This document shows positions 46,695 through 55,185 of a DNA stretch of 59,961 bases, piece after piece. Position 1 is the first letter of the stretch; the number at the start of each line of letters is the position of its first letter. The notes under the pieces are model-generated. The model did no database searches. It had not been told where the DNA came from and saw only the letters and a program-made list of their open reading frames with translations. The DNA is from Bacteriovoracaceae bacterium UBA6200. GTDB taxonomy: Bacteria > Bdellovibrionota > Bacteriovoracia > Bacteriovoracales > Bacteriovoracaceae. The stretch covers positions 1-59,961 of the forward strand of contig DISW01000024.1 of the NCBI GenBank assembly GCA_002422605.1, given 5' to 3'. Made by a program: the position numbers and the translations under genes.

Positions 46695-47099
46695 TTGATT
46701 CCAATATTACTCCATAGGATTCCAAAGATAGCTTCCATCTCAGGAAGGTTTATTAAAAACAAAGCTACAAGCTCTTTCATTTTCAGCAATGTCACAGGTC
46801 GGCCAATTGATGCCAACAACTTTAGAAGCAGAACCTGGGCCACAAGCTTAGAGGCTTGTGAAATACGCCATATACGTATTCACGATGCTCTCCACACGTA
46901 TGCCAGTCTCTTTATGATGAATGGTGGAAGTCTCTACGATTTAAAGTCTGTATTAGGTCATGCTGATATGAAAACCACTGAAAGATACGCTCACTTAAGT
47001 TCTTCGCATCTTTTAGGAGTGCGAGATATTATTCAGCTTAATCTTGGCAAAAAAGCTGATGTGATCTCTGTAGATGCTTTCTCCAAAAACAGGGCGTGA
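46695..47099 (+). pseudogene. Decayed tyrosine integrase, C-terminal fragment
   Basis: About 134 codons. FIFSNVTGRPIDANNFRS, then HDALHTYASLFMMNGGSLYDLKSVLGHADMKTTERYAH is the C-terminal catalytic part of a phage-type integrase with the Tyr nucleophile. The HxxR Arg is Leu (HDAL instead of HDLR), and the N-terminal 200-odd residues are missing; a stop lies in frame 26 bp upstream. Presumed original integrase of element 1, next to the middle att. Confidence 0.7.
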
Positions 47100-47233
47100 C
47101 TCTTCCTCCCCTAAATTCCGAAAGAGGCAAGGATGATGTCTCGTTTACCGTTAATGGATAAAATGTTTTACACATCATTCACACATCGGCTTAGCCGTGT
47201 GTTCTATGTGATCTGTATGTTGTTGAAAAATTT

Positions 47234-47286
47234 GGTTGCGGGAATAGGATTTGAACCTATGACCTTCGGGTTATGAGCCCGACGAT
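47234..47286 (-). repeat. Middle att: second tRNA-fMet 3' fragment
   Basis: 53 bp identical to 59880-59932 (CCA, acceptor 3' strand, T-arm, anticodon loop and stem); it then diverges, so it is a 3' half only. The 440-base region 47100-47539 holds this site and otherwise no gene; a hairpin (CACAC...GTGTG) lies at 47189-47210. Confidence 0.9.
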
Positions 47287-47539
47287 TATAACCATTCCAT
47301 GAATAAATATCGAAATTTCGGTATGTTGAACACGATTTTTTTAATATTTAATGATAAAAGTATGGAATGTAATAAGCGTTCATAGACATATACGAAACTC
47401 AGACTTACGGTTCTCGCTTTCGCGCCACGCGCCATAGTGGACAAATAAGGCATTTTTAGTCACCAAGAATTCTTAAGTTGAGAATTCCGCGCACCCCATT
47501 ACAGTAAACAAAGAAACTACTAGTAAAGGGCACATATAA

Positions 47540-49231
47540 ATGAAAATTCATCAAGTCACGATCCATAACTTTCGTGGAATTCAGGAGCAATCACTTAATT
47601 TAGAAAATTACTCTCTACTCCTAGGAGCTAACAATGCTGGCAAGAGTACTGTTGTAGACGCAATTCGCTGCTTCTATGAAAAAGATTATAAATTTAAGGC
47701 TGAAAGAGATTTTCCATTTAAAAACTCATCCGACAAAGAATCCTGGATCGACATTGAATATAATCTAACCCAAGAAGAATATGACTCCTTGGCAGTGGAA
47801 TATCAGCTTCTCAATCTAAGACTGAAACTTAGAAAATACTTTCAGACTGAAAAGAAAAGTGGCGATAACAAGTCTTTGTCTGGCTCCATTATTGGATATA
47901 CTAAAGAAGGAACATTATCTGAAAACCATTTCTATGGTGCAAAGGGTGTTCAAAGTGGAAAGATAGGGGATCTCATTTACATTCCGGCAGTTAGTAAGGT
48001 GGATGAGCATACAAAACTTAGTGGTCCTTCAGCACTGAGAGACTTGGTAACAGATGTCTTAGAAAGTGTTGTTGAAGCGAGCGAATCATTTTCGAAGTTT
48101 ACAGAAAGTTTTACAACTTTTTCAAAAGGAGTAAAAACTGAAGCAACAACCGATGGAAGGTCACTTACGGGTCTCGAGAATGAACTAAATACCTTATTAG
48201 GTAACTGGCATACACAATTTCATATCTCAATATCACCTCCATCAACCACGGACTTAATAAAGTCATTTATTACACACAGCTTTACTGACTCTATGAATGA
48301 AAAGCCTCAAAGTGCTGACCAGTTTGGATCAGGCTTTCAAAGACATTTTATATATTCACTTATTCAAATAGCATCACGATATGTCAGCAAAAAGGCAGTC
48401 AAAAAGTCTAAAGATTTTACTCCTGTGATGACACTATTACTTTTTGAAGAGCCAGAAGCCTTCTTACATCCACCTCAACAAGAGATACTAGCTAGAAGCT
48501 TGCAAGAATTAGGCAGTGTCGAAAACAGACAAGTCATTTGTTCAACTCACTCCTCACATTTTGTGAGCAAGAGCACTTATCTATTACATTCTCTTGTTAG
48601 AGTAAAAAGGGATAGAGGCATAGTCTTAATTTCTCAAATAAAAGCAGATGACTGGAACACAATTGCAAATTCTAACCAAGAGTTGACGGATATTGCTAAG
48701 AATTGGCCAATCATGAGGTCACGAATGGAAAGTGATGACTGTAAACATGAGATGGAAGCCGTAAAATATTTTTTATGGCTGAACCCTGAACGCTGTGGTT
48801 TATTTTTCTCCAATCATGTTCTATTGGTTGAAGGACCTACTGAGAAAGCATTTATCAATAAACTCATTAGTGAAAGGAAGATTAGAGATAATGATCTAGG
48901 CATTTTCATCTTAGACTGCATGGGCAAATATAATATTCACCGCTTCATGGTATTACTCTCACAACTAGGAGTTTCTCATTCAGTAATGTTTGATGATGAC
49001 CAAGACAAAAATGAACACAAAGAGATTAATGAGCTTATAAGATCAAAATCTTGTGTCAAACATACTACTAAAATTAAGGCCATTCCTAAAGACTTGGAAG
49101 CCTTATTAGAAATTTCTTCTACCAAGGACCACAGAAAGCCTCAACATGTATTATTCCTGTATGAAACAGGCCAAATAAAAGAGCAGCCTCTCAAGGCTTT
49201 TTGCGAATTAGTGGAGGAGGTTATCTCATAA
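47540..49231 (+). CDS. OLD-family ATPase/TOPRIM nuclease (class 1, stand-alone)
   Basis: 563 residues. ATPase half: GANNAGKST (Walker A), GSGFQRHF (signature), LLLFEEPEAFLHPP (Walker B), STHSSHF. Then the TOPRIM nuclease: LLVEGPTEKAFI and FDDDQDKNE. OLD proteins are defence nucleases; Gabija GajA is related but has a UvrD-like GajB beside it, which is absent here, so I call a class 1 OLD. Its leader AAAGGG precedes the ATG. Only plus-strand gene in this half of element 2. Confidence 0.88.
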   Translation: MKIHQVTIHNFRGIQEQSLNLENYSLLLGANNAGKSTVVDAIRCFYEKDYKFKAERDFPFKNSSDKESWIDIEYNLTQEEYDSLAVEYQLLNLRLKLRKYFQTEKKSGDNKSLSGSIIGYTKEGTLSENHFYGAKGVQSGKIGDLIYIPAVSKVDEHTKLSGPSALRDLVTDVLESVVEASESFSKFTESFTTFSKGVKTEATTDGRSLTGLENELNTLLGNWHTQFHISISPPSTTDLIKSFITHSFTDSMNEKPQSADQFGSGFQRHFIYSLIQIASRYVSKKAVKKSKDFTPVMTLLLFEEPEAFLHPPQQEILARSLQELGSVENRQVICSTHSSHFVSKSTYLLHSLVRVKRDRGIVLISQIKADDWNTIANSNQELTDIAKNWPIMRSRMESDDCKHEMEAVKYFLWLNPERCGLFFSNHVLLVEGPTEKAFINKLISERKIRDNDLGIFILDCMGKYNIHRFMVLLSQLGVSHSVMFDDDQDKNEHKEINELIRSKSCVKHTTKIKAIPKDLEALLEISSTKDHRKPQHVLFLYETGQIKEQPLKAFCELVEEVIS

Positions 49232-49270
49232 AAGCCATTATTTTGTTGGTTATAATGATGATTTAAACAA

Positions 49271-49873
49271 TCATCTCTTTTGACGAGTTTTCTTCTTACC
49301 AGTTAAGTTTAATGTTAAATAGCTGTGCAGCAATTCAAAAGAAGAACATTTTCTCAGGCTTGAAAGGGATAATTTCTGCAAAATTTCCTTATTGTGTGAT
49401 GTATTTGTGTAAATAATTCTATGGTTCTGTCTATGCTTCCTAACGATGTCAGCTATCTCCTTCTTAGGGTCTTTACATTGCTCAGGATTGGAAGGAAGCT
49501 TGGGAGGAGAAAGAAAATTAAATACGTCTTGTAGCACCTTGGGATCTGTAAGAAGCCAGGCCTCAAGTTCTTTTATGGGAATAACTACTAAAATATTTTT
49601 TTTTGTATTTAGTGACTGTATTTTATCTTCTAATGACTGTTTTAAATCCTTTAATTTATATTCATCAAGGTCTTGCACGATAAAAACTGCTTTACATCCT
49701 TCTTGAAGGAGAATTTCAGTCCAGGCTTTAACCTTAGCCGATATTTTTCCATGCCCTTTCCCGACAAACCTTTTAAGCTTAAATTTCTCCTTAGGAATAT
49801 ATTTGGAAAGAATAACTTCAAAAGCATCGACATCGCTGTTGTCTTCTCCAATAAAACCATAAAGACTACTCAT
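49271..49873 (-). CDS. TOPRIM-like partner of AAA ATPase (DUF4276/RloB-like)
   Basis: 200 residues. GEDNSDVDAFEVILSK (acidic start), KAVFIVQDLDEYK with the D-x-D motif and IPIKELEAWLLTDP fit the TOPRIM-like DUF4276/RloB group, found with an ATPase in RloAB/PARIS-type systems. Overlaps its ATPase partner by 8 bp, so their synthesis is coupled. Likely the nuclease or toxin effector. Confidence 0.72.
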   Translation of the reverse strand: MSSLYGFIGEDNSDVDAFEVILSKYIPKEKFKLKRFVGKGHGKISAKVKAWTEILLQEGCKAVFIVQDLDEYKLKDLKQSLEDKIQSLNTKKNILVVIPIKELEAWLLTDPKVLQDVFNFLSPPKLPSNPEQCKDPKKEIADIVRKHRQNHRIIYTNTSHNKEILQKLSLSSLRKCSSFELLHSYLTLNLTGKKKTRQKR

Positions 49874-51134
49874 TAAGAATGTCCTTATGCTTGATGTATT
49901 CTCCTAGATTCCCTTCATCCTTCAGATATCTTTTCAAGCTCGAAAGTCCTTTTCTACCCAAAAAGTTATTCAATCGATTTATTTGGCTACCATCATCCCA
50001 TGTGACAACAAATACTGATTCAGGCTCAACACTATCTAAAACAGCTTCTGAATGCGTCGTGAGAAACACTTGTTTTTCATAGGAATAGCTTTTAATAATA
50101 TCTATGGTTTTAGCTAGGAGACCGTGGTGTACACAGACTTCAGGCTCCTCAAGTAGAAAGAGGGCTCCTTGGTCGGTTAATATATAAAAAATTAAGGCTA
50201 AAGTTTTAAATGTTCCCTCAGAAAGATTCATAGGTGATAATTCAAAACGACCTCTACAAAAAATAGGAACTACGATCTTTCTTTTGCTCTCACTTTGGAC
50301 AATTTTTCCCTTTCTACTCACTTTATAAGAGTAAGATGGCAGATCGAGATCTGAGAACTTAATACCGTCGATAAGATCAAGGACAGATGGCCCCACCGTT
50401 TTTAAATATATTTCGTATGCTTCATTATCATTCACAGAGAGTAGATATAGATCGCTTAAAAACTTTTCATGCTGACTTGAAGATCGAGAATAAAATTTAT
50501 TAACCGAACTACCTTTTTCATCAAACTCCAAGACATTCGGACATCTCGATGGAGATGAAAATTTTGTGGCAGAATAGTATTTCATTCCTGTAACAAAGTT
50601 TCTTAAACTTTCTAGCTGGTTTTTATACTTACCCAAGCTGTCAAGATCTTTATGTAGTGTAGAATCGAAACGTCCTGTCTTATATACCACTTGATAGTGG
50701 TAGTGGCGGGATCTTGATGTTGTGGAAAAAGACTCAAAAATAAAAGCCAGTGGAATTAGCAGTTTTTTTCCTCTTTTAAAACCTTTGATTGAAACATGCT
50801 CCTCTTTAACATCTAGCTCATCACTCCTAGAGTGATCACTCTCTATTTCATTAAATTTCGCATAGTATGTAATTTCAGTGCCCTCTATATAAAAGATGAA
50901 CCTGATTTCAGAAAATTCTTCTTCTTGTCCTTCAGGTAGATGACGTTTTTCTCGTCCCCAGTGAAAACTACGAGACAGTAGTTTGTCTAGAATTTGAATA
51001 GCATTCAGAAAAACAGTTTTACCTGAACCATTTTTTCCTATAAAAACTGAAAGTTCCTCATTTGGTTGAACAACTACTTGTTGTATCGATTTGTAGTTTA
51101 TTATTTCAACTTCTTTTATATAACATTTCATCAT
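49866..51134 (-). CDS. AAA15/21-type ATPase, sensor of an ATPase-TOPRIM pair
   Basis: 422 residues. EIINYKSIQQ, FIGKNGSGKTVFLNAI (Walker A), NLSEGTFKTLALIFYIL (signature), ALFLLEEPEVCVHH (Walker B) and LTTHSEAVLDS (switch His). SMC/Rad50-like, as in OLD-type defence ATPases. Paired with the downstream TOPRIM-like gene by overlap. Same convergent strand as the OLD gene's neighbour. Confidence 0.85.
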   Translation of the reverse strand: MMKCYIKEVEIINYKSIQQVVVQPNEELSVFIGKNGSGKTVFLNAIQILDKLLSRSFHWGREKRHLPEGQEEEFSEIRFIFYIEGTEITYYAKFNEIESDHSRSDELDVKEEHVSIKGFKRGKKLLIPLAFIFESFSTTSRSRHYHYQVVYKTGRFDSTLHKDLDSLGKYKNQLESLRNFVTGMKYYSATKFSSPSRCPNVLEFDEKGSSVNKFYSRSSSQHEKFLSDLYLLSVNDNEAYEIYLKTVGPSVLDLIDGIKFSDLDLPSYSYKVSRKGKIVQSESKRKIVVPIFCRGRFELSPMNLSEGTFKTLALIFYILTDQGALFLLEEPEVCVHHGLLAKTIDIIKSYSYEKQVFLTTHSEAVLDSVEPESVFVVTWDDGSQINRLNNFLGRKGLSSLKRYLKDEGNLGEYIKHKDILNE

Positions 51135-51215
51135 GATTTATCTCTTTGTTACATTACATCATAGAACAACCATTGGTTTTGAACAAACCAAACACAATCC
51201 GACTAAAAAAGTACG

Positions 51216-52178
51216 CTATCCTCTTTTTAGCCTCGACAGCAACCCAGATAGAATTCCCTGCACATTCCTTTCTCTATCTCTGTAAATCATTAAGGTATTA
51301 ACGTGGGCATGTCGACTAAAGTCCAAGACCTCCTCAAGACCATAACCATTCGCTTGGGCCAATTTGCAGGCTTCAGTGATGGCAAGGTGCCTAAGGGCAT
51401 GTGGATGAGTCTTAATCCCTATAGACCTTCCTAAAGTCTTTATAACTTCATAGATGCCATTAGAAGTAAGACGACCATCCCCTTTCTGGGCCCTATCAAA
51501 TGAAGTAAAGAAGGGACCTTCCCCTAGTCCTCTGACTTCCAACCAATCATGAAGGCATCTCATTGTCTCTTCTGGGATAGATAGAAGCTCTTTTTCATGC
51601 CTTCCCTTACCTGACACTGCTACCGTCGCTGCCTCACCAAAATTAAAGTCTCCCACATCCAATGAAGCTAATTCTGCTCTCCTTAACCCTAAGTCATGGA
51701 AGAGTACTAGCATGGCCTTATCCCTAATTGATTTCTTGGTTTTTGTCTTATCCAAGTAATGCAACATCTTTTCATAAGCATTTTGTCCTGGTCCTCTCAC
51801 ATCCCTATAAGGAGTCGACTTAAAGTTCTTCACTTCTAGTTCCCAAGATATGAGTCCTAAAGTCCTCGCAAAAGAAGTTAGACTCCTGACCGCGGCTAGT
51901 CTTCTATTAATCGAAGAGACAGCCATGCCACAGGATTTCAGATGGCTCCTCCATTCAATTACAGTGAGGTTAGCCCTCCCTGGATCTAAACTGACAAATG
52001 ATTGAGCCAAGTCATCTATGGATGGTAGTTTTAGGAAGTCACAGAGAGATTGAAGGTCATTTCTATATGCAGTTCTAGTCTTTTCACTTAAAGATTCTAA
52101 AAAGTAATTTGAAAGCTGATCTTTAATTTCTTCTAGCGACTTATTTATTGTCAGAACCTCATAGCTTCCCACAAACAA
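51216..52178 (-). CDS. Tyrosine recombinase, XerC/XerD-like
   Basis: 320 residues. N-terminal core-binding domain (EKTRTAYRNDLQSL), then catalytic residues: Arg in LGLRRAELASL, Lys in SGKGRHEKEL, HALRHLAI, HAHVNTLMIY with the Tyr. Distinct from the tRNA-adjacent integrase. May resolve the element or act as a second integrase. 185 bases upstream contain no gene. Confidence 0.88.
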   Translation of the reverse strand: MFVGSYEVLTINKSLEEIKDQLSNYFLESLSEKTRTAYRNDLQSLCDFLKLPSIDDLAQSFVSLDPGRANLTVIEWRSHLKSCGMAVSSINRRLAAVRSLTSFARTLGLISWELEVKNFKSTPYRDVRGPGQNAYEKMLHYLDKTKTKKSIRDKAMLVLFHDLGLRRAELASLDVGDFNFGEAATVAVSGKGRHEKELLSIPEETMRCLHDWLEVRGLGEGPFFTSFDRAQKGDGRLTSNGIYEVIKTLGRSIGIKTHPHALRHLAITEACKLAQANGYGLEEVLDFSRHAHVNTLMIYRDRERNVQGILSGLLSRLKRG

Positions 52179-52363
52179 CCCCCATCTTATAAGATTGATA
52201 CCTCACCTTAACCTCTACATCACCCTATCGAAGGATTTTATAGAGAAATCTATTTCACTAAGCAGCTGATTATTAATCTAGAAGGCTAAAATAAGTTACC
52301 TTTCAGGCCCTGTTCCAAGAGAAGAGACCCCAAGATATTTCCCTGGGGCCCTTTGTCTATTTC

Positions 52364-52735
52364 CTATGCACTTTTTCCATTCAGACGTGGATCTTTGCGA
52401 AACCAGTTAGAGCAGAGACCAATCACGTACTTTTTAAGTTTCTCGTCATCTTGAAGCTTTTCCGTATTCAGGGGTGTATCAAAAAATTTAGTCTTACCTG
52501 ATTTGAAGTCCGACATAACTCTTTCAGTAAGTGCATTAAGGTGCTCAGAAGTGAAATAATCCCTTGTAGATTTTCCATTCTCAACTTTGATGTTGTTCTC
52601 TTTTAAAAGTTCGATCACACGAAGATACACAGCTTCTCTTTGAGTTAATCCCTTCTTTTCCGGCTTAACTTTTCCAGTTGGCTTAGACTGTTCTTTAACT
52701 TCTTCTTTTGCTTTTAAATTTTCTTTCCCGAACAT
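52364..52735 (-). CDS. Hypothetical protein
   Basis: 123 residues: Lys/Glu-rich N-terminal tail (about 1-35), then a helical domain with LTQREAVYLRVIELLKEN and LKKYVIGLCSNWFRKDPRLNG. No family recognised; the composition suggests nucleic-acid binding. Lies between the recombinase and the repeat region. Confidence 0.55.
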   Translation of the reverse strand: MFGKENLKAKEEVKEQSKPTGKVKPEKKGLTQREAVYLRVIELLKENNIKVENGKSTRDYFTSEHLNALTERVMSDFKSGKTKFFDTPLNTEKLQDDEKLKKYVIGLCSNWFRKDPRLNGKSA

Positions 52736-52753
52736 ACCCTACTCCTTGTTTTA

Positions 52754-52770
52754 GTAAGCAGGTCGCTTAC
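52754..52770. other. Small hairpin
   Basis: GTAAGC (52754-52759) pairs with GCTTAC (52765-52770) around a 5-base loop, just upstream of the 123-residue gene. Possible operator or mRNA element. Confidence 0.4.
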
Positions 52771-52825
52771 TTCTTAATCAGGGCTCGAGTCTGTAGGCTT
52801 AGGTTGACACTGCTACGCTTTCTCA

Positions 52826-52954
52826 AATAGGGCCCGGTATGCTCCACTCTGTCGAACCTTACTTATTCCTTTCCACTAAGTACGGGCTCCCGCTCCCTCT
52901 CTAATAGGGCCCGGTAAGCTCTACTCGGTTCAACCTTACTTATTTCTCTCCACT
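52826..52954. repeat. Direct repeat pair, 52 bp, period 77
   Basis: Copy 1 is 52826-52877, copy 2 is 52903-52954, about seven differences. Both contain GGGCCCGGTA. Copy 2 covers the 3' end of the 160-residue gene; copy 1 retains the same in-frame end (V-E-R-N-K-stop with only synonymous changes), so it is a duplicated gene end. Confidence 0.8.
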
Positions 52955-53421
52955 TTAGTAATGGATCCCTTTTCGAAAGAAATGCTTTTAAGGTCGAATC
53001 TATCCTTCAGTTCTTCAAATACAAACTTTGAGAATCCAATGAGGTCAGAAAGGAGCAAACTAAAGTCGTGATCACAGATTTTTCTTATAGGACTTATAAA
53101 TTGAACAACTAAAAATCCATTTTCTGAAATCGCAAGTCTGTATGGATGTAGGTATGAGTAATGAGTTTTTAACATGAATAAGGTTAGATCAGGTGAATAG
53201 GAGTCATTTTTAGATAGTGCGACCTCAACCCATACATAACTTTGTTTATCCTCTTCAAAAAGCATTAGGAATATAGAAAAGTTATCCTCTGATTTAATTA
53301 GCCACTGGTATTGCACACAATCACTATCCACAGTTGGAAGTCTTAGTTTCTCATGAGAATATCCCTGCCCTGCTAAATACTCTTCAATAATAATTCTCTT
53401 CTGCTCAATCAAGTCCCTCAT
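52936..53421 (-). CDS. Hypothetical protein (CesT/YbjN-like)
   Basis: 161 residues from the ATG at 53421, which has GAGGTG just upstream; a 19-residue longer form from 53478 has no such site. Layout: helix (RDLIEQKRIIIEEYLAGQGY), several strands (YQWLIKSEDNFSIFLMLFE, YVWVEVAL), helix, resembling type III chaperone/YbjN folds. No confident family. Divergent from the XRE gene. Confidence 0.6.
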   Translation of the reverse strand: MRDLIEQKRIIIEEYLAGQGYSHEKLRLPTVDSDCVQYQWLIKSEDNFSIFLMLFEEDKQSYVWVEVALSKNDSYSPDLTLFMLKTHYSYLHPYRLAISENGFLVVQFISPIRKICDHDFSLLLSDLIGFSKFVFEELKDRFDLKSISFEKGSITKVERNK

Positions 53422-53495
53422 GCACACCTCTACTGACTGTCGGATCGGTCCTCTAAACAGACTCGATTCGTACTTCATCCATTACGAGAGACATC

Positions 53496-53511
53496 TCAGC
53501 TTAATGGCTGA
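53496..53511. promoter_or_regulatory. Inverted repeat between divergent genes
   Basis: TCAGC-TTAATG-GCTGA lies between the CesT-like gene and the XRE gene. Possible operator of the XRE protein. Confidence 0.4.
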
Positions 53512-53573
53512 TGATTCAGAATTCAGTCAAAAAATATGATAATGCCTTCGATAATAAAAGAATGGAAAAAACT

Positions 53574-53870
53574 ATGTTCGGAAAGACTTTGGAAACACTT
53601 ATTCACAAGAAAAATATGTCTGTAAGACAGTTCGCACAAGCAATTGATGTTAGTCCAAAGACTGCCCAGGAATGGGTAGGAAAGGAAGGCCGTTTTCCTA
53701 GTAGTCCTGAAATCCTTAAAAAGATTGCCGACTTCTTTGAGATAACGGTTCATGAACTTCTATATGGAACTCCTGATCCACGTGAATTTCTGGGTTCAAT
53801 ACTTGAAAAGACCGAGATCCATACAGGTCTCTACGAAATAACAGTCAGAAAAGTGAAGTTAAAGGAATAA
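53574..53870 (+). CDS. XRE-family regulator with conserved C-terminal tail
   Basis: 98 residues from ATG 53574; this start aligns with the element-1 homologue, and in-frame ATGs at 53511 and 53562 add weak leaders. HTH: MSVRQFAQAIDVSPKTAQEWV. The tail ILEKTEIHTGLYEITVRKVKL mirrors that of the element-1 protein (E-I/V-H-x-G-x-Y-x-I-x-V-x-K). Followed at 4 bp by the lipoprotein gene. Confidence 0.82.
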   Translation: MFGKTLETLIHKKNMSVRQFAQAIDVSPKTAQEWVGKEGRFPSSPEILKKIADFFEITVHELLYGTPDPREFLGSILEKTEIHTGLYEITVRKVKLKE

Positions 53871-53874
53871 AATT

Positions 53875-54492
53875 ATGACTAAAAAACTACTCCCATTCTT
53901 TCTTGTGTTAATAAGCACTAGCTGTAACGCCACTAAAAATTCTGCCACCCAATTTGACATAAGACCTGGTGATGAAAAGCACAAAGTCTTAAGTCATAAA
54001 AAATTCAAAAATTCAGAATTATTCATTCATCCACAAGCTGGCGTATGCGATAGAAAATTCATAAAAGGATATAGCTGGAATTCTATAGGTATTAATAAAG
54101 AGCACCCAGACAATATATTTGATATGGCCGGTTTTGAATTTACTCACTCCAACTTGCTTCTTAAGGCTGTTTTCCTTATTTCACCTAAGGATAGGGAGAA
54201 AGCAAATGACATGCTCAAAGAAGTATTTACTAAAATCGAGAATGAGTATCCTTATAATCCTAAACTTAGGAATCCAATTGCAAAACAACAGTTCGAGGAA
54301 TCTCGCGTTGATTGCAGTGTCGTTGAGTGCTTTGTAACAACTTTAAAAGATTCAAACCCAGATAATATGATTATCGCCATGACTTATCTTCCACCAAACA
54401 GTCAAAAAAGGAGTTTGGCTTCTGTTTTCATGATCAACAACAAACTGCACGATGTTCTAGGCCAAGAAATGAAAAAATGCTTAAGCAAGTAA
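53875..54492 (+). CDS. Predicted lipoprotein
   Basis: 205 residues; signal MTKKLLPFFLVLISTSCNA with a lipobox (STSC). Six further Cys. No family. Expressed from the XRE unit, like the lipoproteins behind the XRE gene of element 1, although the sequences are not obviously alike. Confidence 0.68.
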   Translation: MTKKLLPFFLVLISTSCNATKNSATQFDIRPGDEKHKVLSHKKFKNSELFIHPQAGVCDRKFIKGYSWNSIGINKEHPDNIFDMAGFEFTHSNLLLKAVFLISPKDREKANDMLKEVFTKIENEYPYNPKLRNPIAKQQFEESRVDCSVVECFVTTLKDSNPDNMIIAMTYLPPNSQKRSLASVFMINNKLHDVLGQEMKKCLSK

Positions 54493-54502
54493 GGTGCACT
54501 AA

Positions 54503-54799
54503 ATGAGATATTTAATATTTTTCTTCATTTCATTTTCGGCTTACGCCTCTCTTAATGAATTAAAAGCTGAACTTGAAAACTGCTGGAATAAATCTGATAA
54601 ATTGATGAGCCAAGTAAAACCTGATGATATGGGTGATGACTTTGGAGATCCATTCTATCAAAAGAAAAAGACTAATGATTCTAAATGCTATTCTTTACAG
54701 AAAGATATAGAAAAGAAGTATAAGCGTGAGTATGCCTGCTTTTACCAACATCAGACTAAATCGAGGAAGTGTAAAGAATCTATAGGCGGATGGAAATGA
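54503..54799 (+). CDS. Small secreted Cys-bearing protein
   Basis: 98 residues: signal peptide (MRYLIFFFISFSAYA), then a helical mature part with four Cys (LENCWNKS, SKCYSL, YACFYQH, RKCKES) that may form two disulfides. AAGGTG ribosome site. Third gene of the unit. Confidence 0.62.
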   Translation: MRYLIFFFISFSAYASLNELKAELENCWNKSDKLMSQVKPDDMGDDFGDPFYQKKKTNDSKCYSLQKDIEKKYKREYACFYQHQTKSRKCKESIGGWK

Positions 54800-54824
54800 G
54801 AGAGAAATTTCTTATAGAGGCTAT

Positions 54825-55019
54825 ATGGGTTTAGGTGAAGCAATTCTGGTATCTATTGTTTGTATAATGGCTATTGTTGGCATGATCAAAAACGCGAAAG
54901 GTTCACGAGGTGGTTCTGCTGCTCCACCACCTACATTGCAACAACAGCAAATGTATGAAGACATAGCAAGAATGCGTCAGATGAAGGAATTGGATAGATT
55001 TGACAAAAAAGATAGATAA
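54825..55019 (+). CDS. Small single-TM protein
   Basis: 64 residues: N-terminal helix (AILVSIVCIMAIVGMI), Gly/Pro/Gln-rich linker, charged helix (QMKELDRFDKKD). AGAGG ribosome site. Last gene of the XRE unit. The following 166 bases have several CTACAT repeats but no gene. Confidence 0.55.
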   Translation: MGLGEAILVSIVCIMAIVGMIKNAKGSRGGSAAPPPTLQQQQMYEDIARMRQMKELDRFDKKDR

Positions 55020-55185
55020 TCCAACGAATTCTAAATAACTACAAGATATCCTACATACTGCTATTTCAAATACTACATCATTTAAGATGAAAATCTACAT
55101 CCAATGAAATTTGCAACACTAAGGCACATCATAAAAACAAATTAAGGATTGGCAGTCTTACAAATATAGAGTTAAGTCATAAATA

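Larger units (their letters stand above)
37914..47286. mobile_element. Integrated element 1 (left) in tRNA-fMet
   Basis: Bounded by two 3' tRNA-fMet fragments (37869-37913 and 47234-47286). Nearly all genes run on the minus strand. Contents: RHH regulator, TIR operon, membrane/REC pair, lipoproteins with an XRE regulator, serine recombinase, and a decayed tyrosine integrase next to the middle att. No structural or conjugation genes. Because its own integrase is broken it may depend on another integrase for movement. Confidence 0.75.

Noticed and set aside
46595..46843. Minus-strand ORF of 82 residues
   Set aside because: It is antisense to the integrase remnant, which has clear family motifs.
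47234..47286. A second functional tRNA-fMet
   Set aside because: The 5' half is absent; only acceptor 3' strand, T-arm and anticodon region are present.
47540..49231. Gabija system
   Set aside because: The GajA-like protein is present but no UvrD-type GajB gene lies next to it.
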